38,285 bases of DNA from NCBI GenBank assembly GCA_030680745.1, contig JAUXUR010000060.1, positions 1 through 38,285 of the forward strand, written 5' to 3'. The translations under genes were made by a program, and so were the position numbers. The notes beneath the pieces were generated by a model. It searched no databases. It worked only from the letters and a program-made list of their open reading frames with translations, and was not told where the DNA came from. Positions 33,969 to 38,285 of this stretch are shown piece after piece. This stretch comes from Alphaproteobacteria bacterium (lineage in GTDB: Bacteria > Pseudomonadota > Alphaproteobacteria > JAUXUR01). Within the stretch, counting starts at the first letter, position 1. Each line of letters begins with the position of its first letter.

Positions 33969-34290
33969 TTTATTGTTACTGCTTCTTTCTGATTTTTTAT
34001 ATATATAAAACTTTATACATTGAATTCAAGAAAAACTCAAGCAATAAAAAAATATATATTTGATTTAAGATATTTTTTGAAAAGGAAATTGTAACTGCAA
34101 CAAAAAATATTTAAAATCTGATGATTATAACTAATGTTTCTTGTTGCTTTTTAAATAGTAACGTGCCTAGAGGAAATATTAGGTCGCGTTAAGCCGCTCA
34201 ACTAACGCCTCTGCTTAAGTTTTGCGACTTGTTCCTGGTATTTGTCTGCAAATCACGGTATATGATTTGGTCGTGAATTTTCAATAGTTC
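33969..34290. other. Gene-free spacer upstream of the EamA gene
   Basis: About 320 AT-rich bases with no supported gene. It holds the EamA promoter, which I cannot place, a degenerate palindrome at 34166-34238 and a small CAAATCA-cggtata-TGATTTG hairpin at about 34249-34269. Neither hairpin is followed by a T-run on the minus strand, so neither is a good terminator for the gene ending at 34291. Confidence 0.4.
34166..34238. repeat. Short degenerate palindromic element
   Basis: The left arm (AGGAA..GGTCGCG..TTAAGC) and right arm (GCTTAAG..TTGCGACTTG..TTCCT) are imperfect inverted copies around a loop of about 18 bases. The block ACAAGTCGC on the minus strand is shared with the GC-rich palindrome at 11423-11560, so it may be a diverged relative; the match is short. 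Confidence 0.4.
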
Positions 34291-35220
34291 TTAATCTATA
34301 AAGAATAAATTAATCTGACCAGCATTTTTGCCGAAGGAAAATTTATGAATGAGTTTATTTTCATTAAATTGGTAAAGTTTTACGCTTTTTCGTGTTAAAA
34401 AATAAACATTTTTACTGTCAGGCGTAAAAATAATTTTTTCTGCTGGATTTTTAACGGCGTTTTGTCTTAAATTTCTTGTTTTTTTATTAATAATAACGTT
34501 TTTGTCTTGATCTCCTCTATGAGACATGAAAACAATATCAGGTGTTTCAGAAAGCACTAAGAAACCTTTTTTAAGATCTTTAACTTTTTTGCTTGTTAAA
34601 TCAAAATGCACATAATAATTATTTGCTTGCAAGAAAATGGTATTATCTAAAAGTACGGCGATTATTTTATTAAAACTATAATCGTTAAACATATAAACTT
34701 CGTGCAATGTATTGTTTTTCTCAAAATCAATTAAGTATAATTTTTTTGAAGTTAAGAAATAAAATTTATTATTTTCAGCGTTGAAAGAAGATATAAGCTT
34801 TTCTTGAAAAGGTATTTGATCAATTATCGTGAATTGAGGTGTGGGTTCTGTTGAAAGTCGAAGCAAGATGAGTTGAAAAGTTTTATTGTCTTGAGCAATA
34901 AATATATCCTTTTGAGCCAGATAAGACACGAACTCAACATCCATACCAATGTTAGATTTCAGAAACGTATTCGCATTTGCTGTATAGATGCTAAATTCGG
35001 TCCTATTTGGCGCAAAAAAGATCAACTTTTGACTGGGTGTATGATAAAAGGCTTTCAATGTATCAAGCTTGAAGCCAAATTTTTGCTTTATCTTTCCTGT
35101 TTCCCAATCTTGTAGTGCAATTTGTGTTTCTTCTGCACCAAAATATGTTACAAGAGCATTCTTCCCATAAAGGAAAGACGTCGTAAAAACAAAACAAAAT
35201 AAACTCAATACAATACGCAT
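34291..35220 (-). CDS. Exported hypothetical protein, probable beta-propeller
   Basis: I do not recognise a named family. The 309-residue protein has a signal peptide (RIVLSLFCFVFTTSFLYG) and then a series of short beta-rich units such as QKLIFFAPNRTEFSIYTAN, NKFYFLTSKKLYLIDFEKN and SKNVYFLTRKSVKLYQFNE, which look like blades of a WD40/YVTN-type propeller. A GTGAGGG ribosome site precedes the ATG. It begins 12 bases after the stop of the Cys/His-rich gene upstream, so the small exported proteins and this one are likely one operon. It would act in the periplasm or outside the cell. Confidence 0.7.
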   Translation of the reverse strand: MRIVLSLFCFVFTTSFLYGKNALVTYFGAEETQIALQDWETGKIKQKFGFKLDTLKAFYHTPSQKLIFFAPNRTEFSIYTANANTFLKSNIGMDVEFVSYLAQKDIFIAQDNKTFQLILLRLSTEPTPQFTIIDQIPFQEKLISSFNAENNKFYFLTSKKLYLIDFEKNNTLHEVYMFNDYSFNKIIAVLLDNTIFLQANNYYVHFDLTSKKVKDLKKGFLVLSETPDIVFMSHRGDQDKNVIINKKTRNLRQNAVKNPAEKIIFTPDSKNVYFLTRKSVKLYQFNENKLIHKFSFGKNAGQINLFFID

Positions 35221-35232
35221 GTTACCCTCACT

Positions 35233-35562
35233 TTAATGTTTGCCACCACCGCCGCCACCACGATGATGACTGCCACCTTTATTGTGATGATTCCCCTTAT
35301 AGTGGTTGCCGCCATGACGTTTATCTACACGCTGATTACCACCATGATGGTGATACGCTCTATCCCCACCAAAGAATGGAAACAAGGTAACGCCTAAATC
35401 ATATTCGACATCACATTGTTCTGGGTTTCGTAATCTAAAATCATAATGTCTACAAGGATCCCCATATACAAAAGCTGCGATAGTATCTGTTCTTATTTCG
35501 GTAGACCCAACGTTTATAAAGCCAAACATAACAACAACTGAAAGCAGTATTTTTTTACACAT
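35233..35562 (-). CDS. Small exported Cys-pair protein with Gly/His-rich tail
   Basis: A 109-residue protein of unknown family. It has a signal peptide (KKILLSVVVMFGFINVGS), a central motif DPCRHYDFRLRNPEQC with two cysteines twelve residues apart, and a C-terminal 45 residues rich in His, Gly and Lys (for example YHHHGG, HHNKGGSHH, ending RGGGGGGKH). GAGGAG lies before the start. The motif is shared with the next gene (HPCEFYDYRVTHPRTC), so the two are tandem paralogues. The His-rich tail could bind Ni, Zn or Cu; that is inference from composition only. Confidence 0.75.
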   Translation of the reverse strand: MCKKILLSVVVMFGFINVGSTEIRTDTIAAFVYGDPCRHYDFRLRNPEQCDVEYDLGVTLFPFFGGDRAYHHHGGNQRVDKRHGGNHYKGNHHNKGGSHHRGGGGGGKH

Positions 35563-35582
35563 TTTTTTCTCCTCTGTTTAGC

Positions 35583-35966
35583 TTAATGGCGTCGATGATG
35601 GCCCCTAAAATGGCGGTTTCCAAAACGGTTATGTCTTAAATTGTAATGTCTCGAATAATGATGTCCGTAACGCCACAATGGGCGAGAATTATAATAAGGT
35701 CTGTGATGTCTGTAATGAGGCCTATCCCAGGAAAAAGGTAAGATATAATCATAATAGGAATAATTGTATCTTTGTCCGCATGTTCTTGGGTGTGTCACAC
35801 GATAATCATAAAATTCACAAGGATGATTAACGTAGTAATATGCAATAGGTGTAGGTCTAACGATCATTGATTCCGTATATGACAATTGCTCCGCTTTACT
35901 CTCATTGAATCCTAAAAAAAATAAAGTCAGAAAAGCTAAAATAATTTTATAATTTAATACTTTCAT
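35583..35966 (-). CDS. Small exported Cys-pair protein with Tyr/His/Arg-rich tail
   Basis: A 127-residue paralogue of the preceding protein. It has a signal peptide (LNYKIILAFLTLFFLGFNES then KA), the shared HPCEFYDYRVTHPRTC motif in the middle, and a tail dominated by His, Arg, Tyr and Asn (RPHYRHHRPYY, YGHHYSRHYN, ending RGHHRRH). GGAGG precedes the start. It lies 20 bases upstream of its paralogue on the same strand. The cysteine spacing is the same in both, which suggests a disulfide-held core with a variable polar tail. The function is unknown. Confidence 0.75.
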   Translation of the reverse strand: MKVLNYKIILAFLTLFFLGFNESKAEQLSYTESMIVRPTPIAYYYVNHPCEFYDYRVTHPRTCGQRYNYSYYDYILPFSWDRPHYRHHRPYYNSRPLWRYGHHYSRHYNLRHNRFGNRHFRGHHRRH

Positions 35967-36029
35967 TGTCTTCCTCCTTGATTATTCTTATGTAGAAATT
36001 GAATATACCTTACAAGCCATTCACTATAT

Positions 36030-36212
36030 TTAGTGACCACGTAATTTGTTTGGTTTAAAACTAGGTTTAATAGCAGTCATGGGTTTTGGTGTTATTGTAA
36101 GTTTTGGTTTAACATTAGACCAGGTCTCCATCATTGATTTTAACGTAGGTTCTAATTTAGGAATCGGCTTAATAGAAATAGAAGTCGATGTGTTTTTATG
36201 TGAATGTTTCAT
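36030..36212 (-). CDS. Small Lys/Pro-rich hypothetical protein
   Basis: A 60-residue frame without signal peptide, rich in Lys, Pro, Ser and Thr (for example KPKLTITPKPMTAIKP). GAGGGAGAA seven bases before the ATG is a strong ribosome site and the main evidence that it is translated. It lies 63 bases upstream of the Cys/His-rich pair and may be the first gene of that operon. Its composition recalls the large Lys/Pro-rich protein next to it. No similarity is recognised. Confidence 0.45.
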   Translation of the reverse strand: MKHSHKNTSTSISIKPIPKLEPTLKSMMETWSNVKPKLTITPKPMTAIKPSFKPNKLRGH

Positions 36213-36310
36213 AATATTTCTCCCTCAGGTTTGACATTAAAAAAAATAGGACAATTGATAGCTTTTAAAAAATTAATAGACACTTACTTATAATTCTGCC
36301 CTCACCCAAA

Positions 36311-36342
36311 AATGAGCCCCTCTTTATTAGAGAGAGGCTCCA
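36311..36342 (-). terminator. Intrinsic terminator of the Lys/Pro-rich repeat gene
   Basis: On the minus strand a stem of about ten pairs, with one mismatch, is formed by GAGCCTCTCT and AGAGGGGCTC around a short AT loop, followed by ATTTTTG. It lies ten bases after the stop codon of the repeat protein gene (36352) and fits a factor-independent terminator. Confidence 0.75.
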
Positions 36343-36351
36343 TTCAAGGTT

Positions 36352-38285
36352 TTAGCATTTTACACCAGGTTTACACGGTGCTTTTGCTGCTGGTGCAACT
36401 GGTTTCGCAACAGGCGCAGGCCTTGCAACAGGCGCAGGTCTGGGCGCAGGTGCAGGAGGTCTTGCAACAGGCGCAGGTCTGGGCGCGGGTGCTGCAGGTC
36501 TTGCAACAGGCGCAGGTCTGGGCGCGGGTGCTGCAGGTCTTGCAACAGGCGCAGGTCTGGGCGCAGGTGCTGGTGCCTTTGCAACAGGTTTAGGCGTTGG
36601 TGCTGGTGCTTTTGCAACAGGTTTAGGCGCTGGTGCTGGTGCTTTTGCAACAGGTTTAGGCGCAGGTGCTGGTGCTTTTGCAACAGGCTTAGGAGCAGGT
36701 GCTGGTGCTTTTGCAACAGGTGCAGCAACAGGTTTAGGCGCTGGTGCTTTTGCAATAGGTGCAACAGGCTTAGGTGCTGGTGCTGGTTTAACTGCACTTG
36801 GTGTAGCAGGTTTACCAGGTGCTTTAAACAAGGTTGCGGTATCAGGTTTAACAGGCGTTGGGGCTGATTTTACAGCTCCTGGTGCAGTAGGTTTGCCTGG
36901 AACAGGTGCAGGTTTAACAGCACTTGGTACAGCAGTTTTGCCTGGAACAGGTGCAGGTTTTACAGCACTTGGTGCTGCAGGTTTGCCTGGAACAGGTGCT
37001 GGTTTAACAGCACTTGGTACAGCAGTTTTGCCTGGAACAGGTGCAGGTTTTACGGCACTTGGTGCTACAGGTTTACCAGGTGTTTTAAATAAAGTCGCAG
37101 TGTCAGGTTTAGCAGGCGTTGGTGCTGGTTTCACAGCGCCTGGTGCTGCAGGTTTGCCTGGAACAGGTGCCGGTTTAACAGCACTTGGTACTGCAGGTTT
37201 GCCTGGAGCAGGTGCAGGTTTCACAGCGCCTGGTATTGCAGGTTTACCGGGTTCTGGTTTCACAGCGCCTGGTATCGCAGGTTTACCTGGCTCTGGTTTC
37301 ACAGCGCCTGGTGCTGCAGGTTTACCAGGTGTTTTAAACAAAGTTGCGGTATCAGGTTTAACAGGCGTTGGAGCTGGTTTCACAGCACCTGGTATTGCAG
37401 GTTTACCTGGTTCTGGTTTCACAGCGCCTGGAGCTGCAGATTTACCTGGTTCTGGTTTCACAGCGCCTGGTATCGCAGGTTTACCGAGTTCTGGTTTCAC
37501 AGCGCCTGGTATTGCAGGTTTACCGGGTTCTGGTTTTACAGCGCCGGGTATCGCGGGTTTACCGAGTTCTGGTTTTACAGCCCCTGGTATTACAGGTTTG
37601 CCGGGTTCTGATTTAACTTCTCCTGGCGCTGCAGGTTTGCCGAGTTCTGGTTTAACTGCTCCTGGTATTACAGGTTTGCCGGGTTCTGGTTTCACAGCCC
37701 CTGGTATTGCTGGTTTAGTATCTTTTCCAGGAAGTGTAGCCTTATCAACGGGTTTTGTATCTTTTCCTGGCGTTGGTTTTACACCGGGAAATAAAGTTGT
37801 AGTCTCAGGTTTTGCAATTTTGCCAGGTATTGCTGCTTTATCAATAGGTTTACCGTCTTTTCCAAGAGGTGCGGCCTTATCAATAGGTTTGCCATCTTTT
37901 CCAAGAATAGGCTTACCGTCTTTTCCAAGAGGCACTGCTTTATCAATAGGTTTACCATCTTTTCCAAGAGGGATCGCTTTATCGATAGGCTTACCGTCTT
38001 TTCCAAGAATAGGTTTACCGTCTTTTCCAAGAGGGATTGCTTTATCAATAGGTTTACCATCTTTTCCAAGAGGGATTGCTTTATCAATAGGTTTACCGTC
38101 TTTTCCAAGAGGAATCGCTTTATCGATAGGTTTACCATCTTTTCCAAGAGGAATCGCTTTATCGATAGGTTTACCATCTTTTCCAAGAGGGATTGCTTTA
38201 TCAATAGGTTTACCGTCTTTTCCAAGAGGGATCGCTTTATCAATAGGCTTACCGTCTTTTCCAAGAGGGATCGCTTTATCAATAG
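36352..38285 (-). CDS. Lys/Pro-rich low-complexity repeat protein (5' end outside the window)
   Basis: The reading frame is open from the window edge to the stop at 36352, at least 643 residues; the true start is beyond 38285, and a GTG at 37935 is only an internal codon. The visible part has, in order: 13-residue repeats PLGKDGKPIDKAI with two shortened ILGKDGKP inserts; 13-residue repeats GKPAIPGAVKPEP, later 15-residue GKPAVPSAVKPAPVP forms; four interruptions of the KPDTATLFKTPGKP kind; APAPAPKPVAK and RPAPVARPAAPAP repeats; and the end APCKPGVKC with two cysteines. No known domain is seen. It resembles a surface or periplasmic stalk protein, but whether it is exported cannot be judged without the N-terminus. 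Confidence 0.7.
   Translation of the reverse strand, partial: IDKAIPLGKDGKPIDKAIPLGKDGKPIDKAIPLGKDGKPIDKAIPLGKDGKPIDKAIPLGKDGKPIDKAIPLGKDGKPIDKAIPLGKDGKPILGKDGKPIDKAIPLGKDGKPIDKAVPLGKDGKPILGKDGKPIDKAAPLGKDGKPIDKAAIPGKIAKPETTTLFPGVKPTPGKDTKPVDKATLPGKDTKPAIPGAVKPEPGKPVIPGAVKPELGKPAAPGEVKSEPGKPVIPGAVKPELGKPAIPGAVKPEPGKPAIPGAVKPELGKPAIPGAVKPEPGKSAAPGAVKPEPGKPAIPGAVKPAPTPVKPDTATLFKTPGKPAAPGAVKPEPGKPAIPGAVKPEPGKPAIPGAVKPAPAPGKPAVPSAVKPAPVPGKPAAPGAVKPAPTPAKPDTATLFKTPGKPVAPSAVKPAPVPGKTAVPSAVKPAPVPGKPAAPSAVKPAPVPGKTAVPSAVKPAPVPGKPTAPGAVKSAPTPVKPDTATLFKAPGKPATPSAVKPAPAPKPVAPIAKAPAPKPVAAPVAKAPAPAPKPVAKAPAPAPKPVAKAPAPAPKPVAKAPAPTPKPVAKAPAPAPRPAPVARPAAPAPRPAPVARPAAPAPRPAPVARPPAPAPRPAPVARPAPVAKPVAPAAKAPCKPGVKC
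37836..38285 (-). repeat. 39-bp tandem repeat array inside the Lys/Pro-rich gene
   Basis: Ten full copies plus one partial copy of a 39-bp unit, each encoding IPLGKDGKPIDKA or a close form. Units differ mostly at synonymous sites (ATT/ATC, GGT/GGC, CCG/CCA). Two units carry a 24-bp insertion adding ILGKDGKP. Because 39 is a multiple of three, all frames stay open together, which makes long spurious frames on the same DNA. Confidence 0.95.

Noticed and set aside
36312..36593. Gln/Val-rich frame on the plus strand
   Set aside because: It is antisense to the Lys/Pro-rich repeats and begins inside the terminator hairpin.
37779..38282. 167-residue frame with repeated LLEKTVNLLIK on the minus strand
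   Set aside because: It is the alternative frame of the 39-bp repeats; since 39 is divisible by three, all frames stay open. The Lys/Pro frame continues through the whole region and has the terminator.
37836..38285. CRISPR array
   Set aside because: The 39-bp repeats are directly adjacent, without unique spacers, and encode a continuous protein repeat.
1..38285. tRNA, rRNA, insertion sequence or integrase genes
   Set aside because: I looked for cloverleaf arms, rRNA cores and transposase or recombinase motifs on both strands and saw none that could be supported.

Overview
The window reads as the chromosome of an AT-rich, flagellated, LPS-bearing alphaproteobacterium. The flagellar block has the alphaproteobacterial pattern: fliX divergent from flgI, a CheL-type rod-binding protein, a FlgL of alphaproteobacterial type and a textbook sigma-54 promoter. 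The low GC, the many dispersed palindromic elements between genes, and two exported proteins that look built to act in a eukaryotic nucleus suggest an intracellular symbiont of the Holosporales/Paracaedibacter kind. That placement is an inference; no rRNA gene is present to test it.

Left part (1-13304): rsfS and rlmH, a HAD-IIA hydrolase flanked by inverted copies of a palindromic repeat, then fliX (-) facing flgI-cheL/flgJ-flgN-like-flgK-flgL (+). Next comes the translation and secretion block ffh-rpsP-rimM-trmD. The rplS gene that usually follows trmD is absent; murI and a class II aldolase-family gene stand there instead. Long hairpin-forming elements sit in the spacers rsfS/rlmH, ffh/rpsP, rimM/trmD and trmD/murI.

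Centre (13635-19693): two tandem paralogues of about 1000 residues. Each has a Sec signal peptide, a helical N-terminal region, a putative OTU-like (papain-fold) Cys/His protease domain, a C-terminal series of about five helix-turn-helix-like units, and a strongly basic tail resembling a bipartite nuclear localisation signal. They end at a clear intrinsic terminator. This pair is the best candidate for an undescribed system: secreted, nucleus-directed effectors.

Right-centre (19765-30050, all minus strand): an outer-membrane biogenesis operon read as yfgM-like, bamB, der, lptF, lptG, lptD, surA, rsmA, with 1-nt overlaps or short gaps through most of it. It joins beta-barrel assembly (BamB, SurA), LPS export (LptF, LptG, LptD) and ribosome maturation (Der, RsmA).

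Right end (30152-38285): a thioredoxin-fold protein, a pentapeptide-repeat protein, a 168-bp full-length palindrome, a small soluble histidine kinase overlapping tail-to-tail with an EamA transporter, a run of small exported proteins (two Cys/His-rich paralogues and a probable beta-propeller), and the 3' part of a Lys/Pro-rich low-complexity protein whose gene is built of 39-bp tandem repeats and runs off the window.
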